The notes under the pieces: model-generated
Told to the model about the DNA's origin: nothing
What the model saw: only the letters and a program-made list of their open reading frames with translations
Database searches by the model: none
Position numbers and translations under genes: made by a program
Origin: Pseudomonas alkylphenolica
GTDB taxonomy: Bacteria; Pseudomonadota; Gammaproteobacteria; Pseudomonadales; Pseudomonadaceae
Direction: 5' to 3'
NCBI RefSeq assembly: GCF_004025535.1
Contig: NZ_QJRG01000046.1
Coordinates: 1-64,000 of the forward strand
Length of the DNA: 64,000 bases
In this document: positions 29,661 through 40,367 of the stretch, piece after piece
How positions within the stretch are numbered: position 1 is the first letter of the stretch
Layout: each line of letters starts with the position of its first letter

Positions 29661-32414
29661 TCAGGCGCTCAAGCGCGCCTGGGCCGTGAGGCGGGTGATG
29701 GCCTTGTCCAGTTCGTCGAGGGCGCGCGGCGCTTCGGGGTCGTTCTGTTTGAGCAAGGTTTCGCTGCGTTGGCAGGCGGCCCGCAACTGCGGTACGCCAC
29801 AGTAACGTGAAGCGCCGTTCAGGCGATGCACGCGCTCGATCATGCCGTTGCGATCCGCTGCCTCGCGGGCGCTGCGAATTGCCTCGCGGTCGGCTTCCAG
29901 GGACGCCAGTAGCATGGCCAGCATGTCCGCCGCCAAGTCGGGTTTCCCTGCCGCCAGTCGCAAGCCTTCTTCCGGGTCGAGGACTTTGAGTTCATTGCTG
30001 TCGGCGATGCGTTCGTGCAACCGCTCGCTGTGCGGGGCGTTCAGGTTGAGCCCCGTCCACTTGAGTACCACCTGGGCCAGCTGACGCTCGCTGATCGGTT
30101 TGGTCAGGTAGTCGTCCATGCCGCTGTGCAGCAGCGCACGTTTTTCGTTAGCCATGGCGTGGGCGGTCAGGGCAACGATGGGCAGCGGCGCGCCACTCTG
30201 GCTGCTCTCCCACCGGCGTATCTGCTCGGTGCACTCGCGGCCGTCCATGCCCGGCATCTGCACGTCCATCAGCACCAGGTCAAAGCGTTCATCCTGAACC
30301 GCCTGAACGGCGGCAAAACCGCTGTCGACTGCCAGCACTTCGGCCCCCAGGTCTTCGAGCAGGGTTTGCACCAGCAGCAGATTGGCCGGGTTGTCGTCGA
30401 CGCAGAGCACCTTGGGCAGGGGCTGGTCACTGGCGGCTTTGGCTTCGCTGACACTGCGCCGTGGCTGGACCAGCTCCAGCAAGGCCCGGCGCAACTTGCG
30501 CGTGCAGGTCGGTTTGGCCTGCAACTGGCTGTGTGGATTGGGCAGATAAGTGTGGTAGAGCGCTTGCTCGGTGGTCGGGCACAGCACCAGGGCCTGGCAG
30601 TCCAGGCGTTCCAGTTGCTGGACATAATGGCCCAGTCGCTCCGGCGATACGCTATCGAGGTTGACGCCCATGACTGCCAGGGTAATCGGCTCGCCCGCCA
30701 TCCGCGCGGCCGCGACGGCATGCAGCAGCGGGTCGATTGAATTGAACGTGCTGATACGCAGGCCGCAATCTTCCAGCTGATGCTCCAGCGCCTGGCGGGC
30801 CAGTTCATGAGCGTCGACGATCGCCACCCGACGTCCCTGCAGGGCTTGCAACGGCGGCTCCTCGACGTCGTCGCGGGCCTTGGGCAGGCGCAGGCTGACC
30901 CAGAACTGCGAACCTTCGCCGGGCGTACTGTCGACGCCGATCTCGCCGCCCATCTGCTCGATCAGGCGCTTGGAAATCACCAGGCCCAGTCCGGTACCGC
31001 CGGGCTGGCGCGACAGCGAGTTGTCGGCCTGGCTGAAGGCCTGGAACAGCGCGCGGACATCCTGGCTGGACAGGCCGATGCCGGTGTCCTGGACACTGAT
31101 ACGCAGTTGCACGCTGTCTTCGTGTTCTTCCTCAAGCATGGCCCGGGTGACAATGGTGCCTTCACGGGTGAACTTGATGGCATTGCTCACCAGGTTTGTG
31201 AGGATCTGCTTCATGCGCAGCGGGTCGCCGACCAGTGACAGCGGTGTGTCGCGGTACACCAGGCTAACCAGCTCCAGCTGCTTGGCATGGGCGGCGGGGG
31301 CGAGAATGGTCAGGGTGTCCTGAATCAGGTCGCGCAAATTGAACGGAATGCTGTCGAGTACCAGCTTGCCAGCCTCGATCTTGGAGAAGTCGAGGATTTC
31401 GTTGATGATCCCGAGCAGGCTGCTGGCGGATTTTTCAATGGTGCCCAGGTAGTCGAGCTGGCGCGGTGTCAGTTCGCTTTTTTGCAGCAAGTGGGTAAAG
31501 CCAAGGATGCCATTGAGCGGCGTGCGGATCTCGTGGCTCATGTTGGCAAGGAACTCGGACTTGATACGGCTGGCCTCGAGGGCTTCCTTGCGCGCCATGT
31601 CCAGCTCGATGTTCTGGATCTCGATGGTCTCCAGGTTCTGGCGTACATCTTCGGTCGCCTGATCGATGCTGTGCTGCAATTCCTCATGGGCGTTGTGCAG
31701 GGTTTCGGCCATGCGGTTGATGCCAGCGGCCAGCTCGTCCAGTTCATGGCTGCCCATGACCGGCAGGCGTTCCTCCAGATTGCCATCCTTGAGCTGAGTC
31801 ACGGCGTGGGTGATCTGGCCGATCGGGCCATTGATCGTGCGGCTCATGCGCATGGCCAGGAGTGCGGTGGCCACCAGCCCGAAAAAAATCAGCAGCAGGC
31901 TGGTGAACAGGCTGCGGTAACCGCGTAGCAAAGTACCGTCGTGGGACAGCTCGATCTCTACCCAGCCCAGCAGGCGATCGACTTCGCCCGGGATGCGTTC
32001 ACCGGCCAGGTCGCGGTGGTGGCCAAACACTGGCAACAGGTAGCGGGTGGCATCGCTGCCGGTGCGTTGCAGCAATTCTGTGCCACCACCGGCCGGTGCC
32101 TGGTTGAGCATGCTCGGCCCGGCATGGGCCAGGCGATTGCGGTCTGGGCCGAGAAAGGCCACGGCACGCACATCCGCCTGTTCAAGGGCTTGTGCTGCGA
32201 TACGCTCCAGCTGCGCGGGGTCGAGTCGGACCAGGGCCGGTGCGGCCAGGGGCGCCAGGTTCTCGGCGATCATCTTGCCGCGTTGCACCAGTTGAGCCTG
32301 CAGCTCGTTTTGCTGCAGCCAGGTGAAATAGCTGCCCAAGACCACTGCCATCAATCCGGCAGGCAGCAAGGCCAGCAGCAACACGCGGCTGCGGATTCCC
32401 AAACGATTCAGCAC
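29661..32414 (-). CDS. gacS: Hybrid sensor kinase GacS (BarA/LemA family)
   Basis: 917 residues from a GTG at 32414 (reads [20 protein letters not shown]), with AGGAG 7 bases upstream. Longer in-frame starts add a region of no GacS character, and 917 is the usual size. Order: membrane segment (about 10-32), periplasmic sensor, second membrane segment (about 166-186), HAMP, dimerisation domain with [20 protein letters not shown], ATPase ([19 protein letters not shown]), receiver ([12 protein letters not shown]), and HPt with [12 protein letters not shown]. It phosphorylates GacA to switch on RsmY/RsmZ sRNAs, controlling secretion, exoproducts and biofilm. Confidence 0.95.
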   Translation of the reverse strand: MLNRLGIRSRVLLLALLPAGLMAVVLGSYFTWLQQNELQAQLVQRGKMIAENLAPLAAPALVRLDPAQLERIAAQALEQADVRAVAFLGPDRNRLAHAGPSMLNQAPAGGGTELLQRTGSDATRYLLPVFGHHRDLAGERIPGEVDRLLGWVEIELSHDGTLLRGYRSLFTSLLLIFFGLVATALLAMRMSRTINGPIGQITHAVTQLKDGNLEERLPVMGSHELDELAAGINRMAETLHNAHEELQHSIDQATEDVRQNLETIEIQNIELDMARKEALEASRIKSEFLANMSHEIRTPLNGILGFTHLLQKSELTPRQLDYLGTIEKSASSLLGIINEILDFSKIEAGKLVLDSIPFNLRDLIQDTLTILAPAAHAKQLELVSLVYRDTPLSLVGDPLRMKQILTNLVSNAIKFTREGTIVTRAMLEEEHEDSVQLRISVQDTGIGLSSQDVRALFQAFSQADNSLSRQPGGTGLGLVISKRLIEQMGGEIGVDSTPGEGSQFWVSLRLPKARDDVEEPPLQALQGRRVAIVDAHELARQALEHQLEDCGLRISTFNSIDPLLHAVAAARMAGEPITLAVMGVNLDSVSPERLGHYVQQLERLDCQALVLCPTTEQALYHTYLPNPHSQLQAKPTCTRKLRRALLELVQPRRSVSEAKAASDQPLPKVLCVDDNPANLLLVQTLLEDLGAEVLAVDSGFAAVQAVQDERFDLVLMDVQMPGMDGRECTEQIRRWESSQSGAPLPIVALTAHAMANEKRALLHSGMDDYLTKPISERQLAQVVLKWTGLNLNAPHSERLHERIADSNELKVLDPEEGLRLAAGKPDLAADMLAMLLASLEADREAIRSAREAADRNGMIERVHRLNGASRYCGVPQLRAACQRSETLLKQNDPEAPRALDELDKAITRLTAQARLSA

Positions 32415-32630
32415 GCCAATCTCCTGTGCCTGGCAAGTCTGTAGGCCGTCCTCGGAGCTAGCTGACGGACCAAATCGGAAAAGTACCGCGCCTTCCCGCG
32501 CAATGCACTCATTTGTATCTAATTTTGAAGCAGACAACCGGCGTGGCCTGCGACCGGCGAGCAGTTGCGGGTTGCCTGCTCCGGGCAATTACTCAATAAT
32601 CGCGTAACTGAGAATTGCTAGCACCCGCCA

Positions 32631-33347
32631 ATGAATCCTGTATCTATTCGCGACTCCAACATTCTGGCCATCGAGGACGACCCCGTTCTGGGGGCTCACC
32701 TGCATGACGCGCTGCAGCGCGGTGGCTTCAACGTGACCTGGTGCAAGAACGGTCGCGAAGGCCTCGACGTTGCCCGTGATTCGCAGTTTGATGTGGTGCT
32801 GATGGACATTCTGCTGCCAGGTTTGAGTGGCCTGGATGTGCTGGCCAAATTCCGTGAAAGCAGCTCGACGCCAGTGATCATGATGTCGGCTTTGGGGGCC
32901 GAGGCAGACCGTATCAGCGGTTTCAAGCGCGGCGCCGACGACTACCTGCCCAAGCCTTTCAGCATGGCCGAACTGCAGGTGCGTATCGAGGCGATCCTGC
33001 GCCGGGTGGCGTTGGAGCGCCGACGTCAGGAGCCCGCGCCGGCGCAGGCCGGGGCGTTGCAGTTCGATGAGCAGGTCAATGACGTCTGCTGTGACCAGCG
33101 CTGGGCGGGATTGACCCTGAGCGAGTACCGTCTGCTCGACATTTTGCACCGCAGCCATGAAGAAGTGCTGAGCAAGGCCTTCCTCTATCAGCAGGTCCTG
33201 CAGCGTGGCTATGCCCGCCATGACCGCAGCCTGGACATGCATGTCAGCCAGATCCGGCGCAAGCTCAAGGCCATCGGCTACCAGGAGCGCGAAGTGCGCA
33301 CGGTGTGGGGCAAGGGCTACGTGCTCAGTGCCGCCGAGGTCAACTGA
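32631..33347 (+). CDS. OmpR-family response regulator beside gacS
   Basis: 238 residues. Receiver 10-122: acidic pair in AIEDD, phospho-Asp in VVLMDILLPGLSG, switch in MMSALG, Lys in YLPKPFSM. Winged helix about 145-232 (TLSEYRLLDILHRSHEEVLSKAFLYQQV...LDMHVSQIRRKLKA...VWGKGYVL). Divergent from gacS across 216 bases (32415-32630) in which I cannot fix a promoter. The partner kinase follows at once. The regulon is unknown. Confidence 0.88.
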   Translation: MNPVSIRDSNILAIEDDPVLGAHLHDALQRGGFNVTWCKNGREGLDVARDSQFDVVLMDILLPGLSGLDVLAKFRESSSTPVIMMSALGAEADRISGFKRGADDYLPKPFSMAELQVRIEAILRRVALERRRQEPAPAQAGALQFDEQVNDVCCDQRWAGLTLSEYRLLDILHRSHEEVLSKAFLYQQVLQRGYARHDRSLDMHVSQIRRKLKAIGYQEREVRTVWGKGYVLSAAEVN

Positions 33348-33349
33348 CA

Positions 33350-34699
33350 TTGCCTAACCGCCACTCGTTGTTCTGGAAGCTGGCCATTTTGTTGGTGGGC
33401 TTCTGCCTGTTGATGATCGGCCTCAGCATGAGCTGGGGTCGGCACATGGAAACCCAGAACGCCTTTCTCTCGGATGAAGCCCGCACGACCTTGACCGAGT
33501 ATGCCGCCGAAGCCGAGCAGGCCTGGGCGCGGGGCGGGGCGGCCGGGGTCGATGCCTGGCTGGCCGAGATGGCCAATAAGGAACAGGTCTGGATCAATGT
33601 GCTGGGACCGGATTTGCAGTCGCTCAGCAGCACCCACCTGACACCTGAGCAGGCACGCAAGATCACCTTTCTGCGCGGGATTGACTGGCCTGTCAGCCGC
33701 CGGGTGATTGGCTTGCCGTGGATGCGCGTGCCGTTTGTCGAACACCCTGAGCAAGGGCTGTTGGTCATCGAGTTGCCGGAGCGCCTGATGCCGGGACAGT
33801 ACCGCTTGTTCTGGCAGTTCATGACCAACGGCATCATTCCCGGTCTGTTCACCTTGTTGTTGTGCGTGGGGCTGTACCGCATGTTGATCATGCCCTTGAT
33901 CCAGTTGCGCGAGCAGGCCAATGCCTGGCGCGCGGATCAGCTGTCGGCGCGTGTGGCCAGCAGCACCACCAGCCGCCAGGATGAGTTGGGGGAGTTGGGG
34001 CGCGCGTTCGACGACATGGCTGAGCGGCTGCAAGGCACCGTCGCCTTGCAGCAGCAACTGTTGCGGGACTTGTCGCATGAATTGCGCACTCCGCTGAGCC
34101 GCCTGCGCGTCGCCAGTGAAGGACACACCGATGTTGAACAGTTGCGCGAACGCCTGGGGCGTGAGGTCGACTGCATGCAACGCCTGGTGGAGGACGCTTT
34201 GCAGCTGGCCTGGCTGGACACCGAGCGCGCGCCCATGAGCAATGAGCCGATCCAGGTTCAGGCGCTGTGGGAGATGCTGGCCGAAGATGCCTGCTTCGAA
34301 AGCACCTGGCCGTCGACGCAATTGCAGTGTGCACTGGACGCGTCCTGCTGGATCCAGGGCAACCTCAACAGCCTGGCCCAGGCGCTGGAAAACATCCTGC
34401 GCAACGCCATTCGTCACTCGCCGGCCAACGGCATGATTCGCCTGGACGGTCGCCGTCAAGGTAACTACTGGCTGTTGTGGCTGGAGGATCAGGGCGGTGG
34501 GGTCGACGAGGCTGAGCTCGAGCGAATTTTCGCACCGTTTACCCGCCTGGATGGCTCGCGTCCTGGTGACGGCGGTTTCGGGCTTGGCCTGAGCATTGCC
34601 CGCAATGCCATCGCCCGCCAGGGCGGCCGCCTCTGGGCGCAAAACACCGGCCAGGGTTTGCGCCTGAACATGCAGTTGCCGGTGGCAAGCGAGGGATGA
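33350..34699 (+). CDS. Sensor histidine kinase paired with the regulator beside gacS
   Basis: 449 residues from a TTG at 33350 (reads LPNRHSLFWKLAILLVGFCLLMIGLSMSW), chosen because GAGGT lies about 10 bases upstream and the regulator's stop is only 3 bases before it. An ATG at 33305 lies inside the regulator gene in another frame. Membrane segments about 9-30 and 160-185. Periplasmic domain, HAMP, dimerisation motif LRDLSHELRTPLSRLRVA, and ATPase boxes NILRNAIRHS, EDQGGGV and FGLGLSIARN. Stimulus unknown. Confidence 0.85.
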   Translation: MPNRHSLFWKLAILLVGFCLLMIGLSMSWGRHMETQNAFLSDEARTTLTEYAAEAEQAWARGGAAGVDAWLAEMANKEQVWINVLGPDLQSLSSTHLTPEQARKITFLRGIDWPVSRRVIGLPWMRVPFVEHPEQGLLVIELPERLMPGQYRLFWQFMTNGIIPGLFTLLLCVGLYRMLIMPLIQLREQANAWRADQLSARVASSTTSRQDELGELGRAFDDMAERLQGTVALQQQLLRDLSHELRTPLSRLRVASEGHTDVEQLRERLGREVDCMQRLVEDALQLAWLDTERAPMSNEPIQVQALWEMLAEDACFESTWPSTQLQCALDASCWIQGNLNSLAQALENILRNAIRHSPANGMIRLDGRRQGNYWLLWLEDQGGGVDEAELERIFAPFTRLDGSRPGDGGFGLGLSIARNAIARQGGRLWAQNTGQGLRLNMQLPVASEG

Positions 34700-34726
34700 G
34701 CTGAATGTGGCTGTGTCGCTTGCTGC

Positions 34727-34745
34727 TTATAGCCTGTAGCTATAA
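34727..34745 (+). promoter_or_regulatory. LysR-type box upstream of cysM (candidate CysB site)
   Basis: TTATAGC-CTGTA-GCTATAA, a perfect 7-bp inverted repeat with a 5-base spacer containing the T-N11-A core of LysR-family sites. Its centre (34736) is about 63 bases before the start predicted from the -10 TATGAT at 34787, the classical recognition-site position for LysR-type activators. CysB is the LysR regulator of cysteine synthesis. Confidence 0.6.
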
Positions 34746-34786
34746 CTCCAACACATTGCGTGATATGGGCAAATCCCGTTTGCCGG

Positions 34787-34792
34787 TATGAT
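34787..34792 (+). promoter_or_regulatory. -10 element of cysM promoter
   Basis: TATGAT, with no good -35 at normal spacing, which fits an activator-dependent promoter. The start would be near 34799, 28 bases before the cysM ATG. Confidence 0.5.
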
Positions 34793-34826
34793 AGTCGCCC
34801 CCGCAGTCTGGATTGCGAATTACGCC

Positions 34827-35729
34827 ATGACCTTGCAGTACCCAACCATCGCCGATTGCGTCGGCAACACGCCTCTGGTCCGCCTGCAGCGCATTGGCGG
34901 CGAAACCAGCAATACGCTCCTGCTCAAACTTGAAGGCAACAACCCGGCGGGTTCGGTCAAAGACCGGCCGGCGTTGTCGATGATCACCCGGGCGGAGTTG
35001 CGCGGGCAGATCAAGCCGGGCGACACCCTGATCGAAGCGACCTCGGGCAACACCGGGATCGCCTTGGCCATGGCAGCGGCGATCAAGGGTTACAAGATGA
35101 TCCTGATCATGCCTGACAATTCCAGTGCTGAGCGCAAGGCGGCAATGACCGCCTACGGCGCCGAGCTGATCCTGGTCAGCAAGGAAGAAGGCATGGAAGG
35201 CGCCCGCGACCTGGCCGACAGTCTGCAGGCCGAAGGCCGTGGCCTGGTCCTCGACCAGTTCGGCAACGGTGACAACCCCGAAGCCCACTATGTCAGCACC
35301 GGCCCCGAGATCTGGCGCCAGACCCAGGGCACCATTACCCATTTCGTCAGCTCCATGGGCACCACGGGCACCATCATGGGCTGCTCGCGTTATCTCAAGG
35401 AGCAGAACCCGGCGGTGCAGATCGTCGGTCTGCAGCCTATGGAAGGCTCGGCGATTCCGGGCATCCGTCGCTGGCCTGAAGAGTACCTGCCAAAAATCTA
35501 CCAGTCGGACCGGGTTGATCGCGTGGTCGACATGGCCCAAAGCGAAGCGGAAGAAACCACTCGCCGACTGGCCCGGGAAGAGGGCATTTTCTGCGGTGTG
35601 TCCTCCGGTGGTGCAGTCGCGGCGATGCTGCGTTTGTCCCGCGAGCTGGAAAACGCTGTGATCGTGGCAATCATTTGTGACCGTGGCGACCGTTACCTGT
35701 CGACCGGTATTTTCGACGCGGCGAACTGA
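34827..35729 (+). CDS. cysM: Cysteine synthase B
   Basis: 300 residues from the ATG at 34827 ([23 protein letters not shown]). The PLP lysine lies in [16 protein letters not shown] (about 40-54). The phosphate loop is seen in [19 protein letters not shown] and the later [16 protein letters not shown]. CysM makes cysteine from O-acetylserine and sulfide or thiosulfate. The stop overlaps the rlmD start by one base, so the two are coupled. Confidence 0.94.
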   Translation: MTLQYPTIADCVGNTPLVRLQRIGGETSNTLLLKLEGNNPAGSVKDRPALSMITRAELRGQIKPGDTLIEATSGNTGIALAMAAAIKGYKMILIMPDNSSAERKAAMTAYGAELILVSKEEGMEGARDLADSLQAEGRGLVLDQFGNGDNPEAHYVSTGPEIWRQTQGTITHFVSSMGTTGTIMGCSRYLKEQNPAVQIVGLQPMEGSAIPGIRRWPEEYLPKIYQSDRVDRVVDMAQSEAEETTRRLAREEGIFCGVSSGGAVAAMLRLSRELENAVIVAIICDRGDRYLSTGIFDAAN

Positions 35730-37087
35730 TGTCCAAAAGTAAACGTAACAGCGGCCTGCGCTTCCAGCCCAGCGGCGGTAGCCGCACGCCGCAGATTCCC
35801 ACAGGCAAAAAGCAACGCCTGCGTATCGAGCGCCTGGCCGGGGATGGCCGTGGCATTGCTTTTCTGGACGGGCGCACCTGGTTTGTCAGCGGTGCGCTGG
35901 CCGAAGAAGAGGTCGAAGCGCGGGTGCTCAACACCCACGGCAAGGTTGTGGAAGCGCGCCTGGAGCGTGTGTTCAGCGCCAGCGAACAGCGTCGTCAGGC
36001 GCCGTGCAAGCACTTCGACCGCTGCGGCGGCTGCAACCTGCAGCATCTGCCTCATGCCGATCAATTGGCCCTCAAGCAACGCTTGCTGGCCGAGCAACTG
36101 CAGCGGGTCGCAGGTGTGGTGCCAGAGCGTTGGGTCAGCCCGTTGAGCGGGCCCGAGTTTGGCTACCGGCGCCGTGCGCGGGTGGCAGTGCGCTGGGATG
36201 CCAAGGCGAAAAAGCTGGAAGTCGGTTTTCGCGCCGAAGCCAGCCAGGACATTGTCGCCATCGACGAATGCCCCGTGCTGGTACAACCCTTGCAGTCAAT
36301 CATGCGTCACCTGCCGATGCTTTTGCAGAGCCTGAGCAAGCCGCAGGTGGTTGGCCATGTCGAGCTGTTCAGCGGCACGGCGCTGGCGTTGCTGGTGCGT
36401 CATACCGGCCCGTTGGCCGAGGACGACCTGGCGCGCCTGCAGGCGTTTTGCACCGAGGCAGGTGCACAACTCTGGTTACAAGGCGAAGGTGAACCTGCGC
36501 CCGTGGATGCAGGTCAGACTCTCGGATTTACCCTGGCGCCCTGGAACCTTGAGCTGGCCTATCGGCCGGGCGACTTTGTCCAGGTCAACGCCGAGGTCAA
36601 TACGGCGATGATCGAGCAGGCGCTGGCGTGGCTGGCGCCGCAAGCCGATGAGCGGGTGCTGGATTTGTTCTGTGGCTTGGGCAACTTCGCCCTGCCGCTG
36701 GCGAGGCAGGCGCGCGAGGTGGTTGCGGTCGAAGGCGTGCAGGCCATGGTCGAGCGCGCAGCGGCCAATGCGCAAAGCAACAATTTGCATAATGTGCAGT
36801 TTTTTCAGGCCGATTTATCGCAGCCATTGTCCACCTCCGGCTGGGCCGTTGGAGGCTTTTCTGCGGTACTCTTGGATCCACCACGCGACGGCGCTATCGA
36901 GGTTGTGCGAAAAATCGCAGACCTTGGTGCGAAACGTCTGGTGTATGTATCGTGCAATCCGGCAACGCTGGCCCGCGACACGGTTGAGCTGGTCAGGCAG
37001 GGTTACCGGTTAAAATGTGCCGGGATTCTCGACATGTTTCCTCAAACGGCGCATGTCGAAGCCATGGCGTTATTCGAAGCGGGCTAG
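35729..37087 (+). CDS. rlmD: 23S rRNA (uracil-1939-C5)-methyltransferase RlmD
   Basis: 452 residues. An N-terminal TRAM domain (about 30-85, [25 protein letters not shown]) binds RNA. The [4Fe-4S] cysteines are in [15 protein letters not shown] (about 93-107). The methyltransferase domain shows [16 protein letters not shown] (SAM), LLDPPRDGA and the catalytic Cys in [13 protein letters not shown]. RlmD (RumA) methylates U1939 of 23S rRNA. Sits between cysM and relA, the usual Pseudomonas order. Confidence 0.95.
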   Translation: MSKSKRNSGLRFQPSGGSRTPQIPTGKKQRLRIERLAGDGRGIAFLDGRTWFVSGALAEEEVEARVLNTHGKVVEARLERVFSASEQRRQAPCKHFDRCGGCNLQHLPHADQLALKQRLLAEQLQRVAGVVPERWVSPLSGPEFGYRRRARVAVRWDAKAKKLEVGFRAEASQDIVAIDECPVLVQPLQSIMRHLPMLLQSLSKPQVVGHVELFSGTALALLVRHTGPLAEDDLARLQAFCTEAGAQLWLQGEGEPAPVDAGQTLGFTLAPWNLELAYRPGDFVQVNAEVNTAMIEQALAWLAPQADERVLDLFCGLGNFALPLARQAREVVAVEGVQAMVERAAANAQSNNLHNVQFFQADLSQPLSTSGWAVGGFSAVLLDPPRDGAIEVVRKIADLGAKRLVYVSCNPATLARDTVELVRQGYRLKCAGILDMFPQTAHVEAMALFEAG

Positions 37088-37186
37088 CGAAGCTGGCGCG
37101 TTGGGCGCTGCACCTTGGGTCCGGCAGGGGCAGCACCAGTGATTTCAAGCGCATCGCGAATGCGCTGTAGGGAAAGGTAGACAAAG

Positions 37187-39427
37187 ATGGTACAGGTGAG
37201 AGTGCACCAGCCGGTCAACACAGACGGCAGTATCAATCTCGAAGCATGGCTGGATCATGTGGTGAGCGTCGATCTGGCGCTGGACCGTGAGGCGCTCAAG
37301 GAGGCTTGCGAGTTCGCCCAGGAAATCGAGAAAAAAGGTAACCCGGCCAAGCATTCCTGGGCCGACGGTACCTCGAGTTTTCAGGCCGGCCTGGAAATCG
37401 CCGAAATCCTCGCTGACCTCAAGCTGGACCAGGACTCACTGGTTGCCGCGGTTATCTACCGCGCCGTACGCGAAGGCAAGGTAACCCTGGCCGAAGTGGG
37501 CCAGCGCTTTGGCCCGGTAGTGTCGAAACTGATCGACGGCGTGCTGCGCATGGCCGCCATCAGCGCCAGCCTCAGCCCGCGTCAGTCGCTGGTACTGGGT
37601 TCCCAGGCGCAGGTCGAGAACTTGCGCAAAATGCTCGTGGCCATGGTTGATGACGTCCGTGTGGCGCTGATCAAACTGGCCGAGCGAACCTGCGCCATCC
37701 GTGCAGTCAAAGGCGCTGATGACGAGAAGCGCCACCGCGTCGCCCGCGAAGTGTTCGACATCTACGCGCCCCTGGCCCACCGCCTGGGGATCGGTCACAT
37801 CAAATGGGAGCTGGAAGACTTGTCTTTCCGCTACCTGGAGCCGGACCAGTACAAGCAGATCGCCAAACTGTTGCATGAGCGACGCCTGGACCGTGAGCGC
37901 TTCATCAGCGATGTGATGAACCAGCTGCAGAATGAGTTGCTGGCCACCGGGGTCAAGGCCGACATCAGTGGCCGGGCCAAACACATTTATTCGATCTGGC
38001 GCAAAATGCAGCGCAAAGGCCTGGAATTCAGCCAGATCTACGATGTGCGCGCGGTGCGTGTGCTGGTGCCGGAAATGCGCGACTGCTACACCGCGCTGGG
38101 TATCGTGCACACGCTGTGGCGGCACATTCCGAAAGAATTCGACGACTACATCGCCAACCCCAAGGAAAACGGTTACCGCTCGCTGCACACGGCGGTGATC
38201 GGCCCTGAGGGCAAGGTGCTCGAGGTGCAGATCCGCACTCACGCCATGCACGAAGAGGCCGAGCTGGGGGTGTGTGCGCACTGGCGCTACAAGGGCACCG
38301 ACGTCAAATCCGGCTCCAACCACTACGAGGAGAAAATCTCCTGGCTGCGGCAGGTGCTGGAGTGGCATGAAGAGTTGGGTGACATCGGCGGCCTGGCCGA
38401 GCAGCTGCGCGTGGATATCGAGCCGGACCGGGTGTATGTGTTCACCCCGGACGGGCATGCCATCGACCTGCCCAAAGGCGCCACGCCGCTGGACTTTGCC
38501 TATCGGGTACACACCGAGATCGGCCACAACTGCCGGGGCGCGAAGATCAACGGGCGAATCGTGCCGCTCAACTACAGCCTGCAGACCGGCGAACAAGTCG
38601 AGATCATCACCAGCAAGCACGGCAATCCCAGCCGCGACTGGCTGAACTCGAACCTGGGCTACGTGACCACGTCGCGGGCACGCGCCAAGATCGTTCACTG
38701 GTTCAAGCTGCAGGCGCGTGATCAGAACGTTGCCGCCGGCAAGACGCTGCTCGAGCGCGAGCTCAACCGCCTGGGCCTGCCGCAGGTGGACTTTGAGCGC
38801 CTGGCTGAGAAGGCCAATCTCAAGGCTGCCGAAGACATGTTCGCCTCCCTGGGTGCCGGCGATCTGCGTTTGGCTCACCTGGTCAATGCAGCCCAGCAAC
38901 TGGTGGAGCCGGAGCGCAGCGACCACGTCGAGCTGGTCCCGCGCAAAGCTACCGGTTACAAGCCGGGCAAGCGTGGCGATATCCAGATCCAGGGTGTCGG
39001 CAACCTGCTCACGCAAATGGCCGGCTGCTGCCAGCCGCTGCCGGGCGATGCGATTGTCGGTTACATCACCGTGGGGCGCGGCGTGACCATTCACCGCCAG
39101 GACTGCGCTTCGGTGCTGCAACTGGCCGGGCGCGAGCCGGAGCGGATCATCCAGGTCAGCTGGGGGCCGGTGCCGGTACAGACCTACCCGGTGGATATCA
39201 TCATTCGTGCGTACGACCGCCCGGGCTTGCTGCGTGATGTTTCGCAAGTGCTGCTCAACGAGCGGATCAACGTGCTGGCGGTCAACACCCGCTCGAACAA
39301 GGAAGACAACACCGCGCTGATGTCCCTGACCATCGAGATTCCAGGCCTGGATGCCCTGGGTCGCTTGCTGGGACGGATATCGCAGTTGCCGAACATCATC
39401 GAGACGCGGCGAAACCGTACGCCTTGA
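37187..39427 (+). CDS. relA: (p)ppGpp synthetase I, RelA
   Basis: 746 residues. The N-terminal hydrolase-like domain lacks the HD metal motif, marking RelA rather than SpoT. The synthetase domain (about 230-380) contains the RelA-type acidic EFDD in HIPKEFDDYIANPKENGYRSLH and VLEVQIRTHAMHEEAELGVCAHWRYK. Then TGS (about 405-470, DRVYVFTPDGHAIDLPKGATPLDFAY), the helical/zinc region (MAGCCQPLPGDAIVGYITVGRG) and ACT domain (about 660-745, IIIRAYDRPGLLRDVSQVL). Activated on ribosomes with uncharged tRNA. The 99-base gap before it shows no clear promoter. Confidence 0.96.
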   Translation: MVQVRVHQPVNTDGSINLEAWLDHVVSVDLALDREALKEACEFAQEIEKKGNPAKHSWADGTSSFQAGLEIAEILADLKLDQDSLVAAVIYRAVREGKVTLAEVGQRFGPVVSKLIDGVLRMAAISASLSPRQSLVLGSQAQVENLRKMLVAMVDDVRVALIKLAERTCAIRAVKGADDEKRHRVAREVFDIYAPLAHRLGIGHIKWELEDLSFRYLEPDQYKQIAKLLHERRLDRERFISDVMNQLQNELLATGVKADISGRAKHIYSIWRKMQRKGLEFSQIYDVRAVRVLVPEMRDCYTALGIVHTLWRHIPKEFDDYIANPKENGYRSLHTAVIGPEGKVLEVQIRTHAMHEEAELGVCAHWRYKGTDVKSGSNHYEEKISWLRQVLEWHEELGDIGGLAEQLRVDIEPDRVYVFTPDGHAIDLPKGATPLDFAYRVHTEIGHNCRGAKINGRIVPLNYSLQTGEQVEIITSKHGNPSRDWLNSNLGYVTTSRARAKIVHWFKLQARDQNVAAGKTLLERELNRLGLPQVDFERLAEKANLKAAEDMFASLGAGDLRLAHLVNAAQQLVEPERSDHVELVPRKATGYKPGKRGDIQIQGVGNLLTQMAGCCQPLPGDAIVGYITVGRGVTIHRQDCASVLQLAGREPERIIQVSWGPVPVQTYPVDIIIRAYDRPGLLRDVSQVLLNERINVLAVNTRSNKEDNTALMSLTIEIPGLDALGRLLGRISQLPNIIETRRNRTP

Positions 39428-39511
39428 TGTTCTCATCGCCGGTAACACCAGTTCCGTGGGAACTGGCGTTGCCGGCGATGAGGCCGGGCCTGCCTGAACA
39501 GAGATCACACG

Positions 39512-40342
39512 ATGTATACCCTGGATGACCTGCTCCACCTCATGGCCCGCCTGCGCGACCCGCAGTACGGCTGTCCGTGGGACCTCAAGCAGACTTACGC
39601 GACAATCATTCCCTATACCCTCGAAGAAGCCTACGAAGTGGCCGACGCCATCGAGCGCAGCGATTTCGAGCACTTGCAGGGCGAGTTGGGCGACTTGCTG
39701 TTCCAGGTGGTCTACTACAGCCAGCTGGCCCGTGAAGAAGGGCGTTTCGAGTTTGCCGGGGTAGTCGACAGCATTACCCGCAAGCTGATCCGTCGCCATC
39801 CGCATGTGTTTCCTACCGGTGAGCTGTATGCACCGCTGGACACGCCAAAGCTCGATGAGGCCCAGGTCAAGCAGCGCTGGGAGGAAATCAAAGCCCAGGA
39901 GCGGGCCGAGAAGGGCGTACCCGAACAGCTCTCGTTGCTCGATGATGTACCGGCCGCCTTGCCCGCGCTGTCCCGGGCCGCCAAGCTGCAAAAGCGCACG
40001 GCCAAGGTCGGGTTCGACTGGCCGGATGCCTTGCCGGTACTCGACAAGGTGCGTGAAGAGCTCGACGAAGTGCTGCAGGCCATGGCCGATAATGACAATG
40101 CCGCGCTGGCTGAAGAGGTCGGCGACCTGCTGTTTGCCACGGTCAACCTGGCCCGGCATCTGAAAGTCGATCCGGAAAATGCATTGCGCGGCGCCAACCA
40201 GAAATTTGAACGACGTTTCCGTTTTATCGAGCAGGCATTGCGCGATATGGGTCGTCCGATTGAAGATTGCACCCTTGAAGACATGGACGCACTCTGGGGC
40301 GAAGCCAAACGTCAGGAAAAGAACCTGCCCAGTTGCGGCTGA
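39512..40342 (+). CDS. mazG: Nucleoside triphosphate pyrophosphohydrolase MazG
   Basis: 276 residues with two MazG domains. The first has LRDPQYGCPWDLKQTYATIIPYTLEEAYEVADAIE and the ELGDLLFQVVYYSQLA metal-binding helix. The second has LDKVREELDEVLQAM and EEVGDLLFATVNLAR. It hydrolyses NTPs including dNTPs to monophosphate and pyrophosphate. In E. coli it moderates ppGpp and sits beside relA, as here, 84 bases away. Confidence 0.95.
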   Translation: MYTLDDLLHLMARLRDPQYGCPWDLKQTYATIIPYTLEEAYEVADAIERSDFEHLQGELGDLLFQVVYYSQLAREEGRFEFAGVVDSITRKLIRRHPHVFPTGELYAPLDTPKLDEAQVKQRWEEIKAQERAEKGVPEQLSLLDDVPAALPALSRAAKLQKRTAKVGFDWPDALPVLDKVREELDEVLQAMADNDNAALAEEVGDLLFATVNLARHLKVDPENALRGANQKFERRFRFIEQALRDMGRPIEDCTLEDMDALWGEAKRQEKNLPSCG

Positions 40343-40367
40343 GCAGAAGCACATAAGTGAGTGAACG

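Noticed and set aside
29661..32588. Longer 975-codon version of gacS
   Set aside because: The additional N-terminal residues lack GacS similarity and have no ribosome site. The GTG at 32414 has AGGAG at 7 bases and yields 917 residues.
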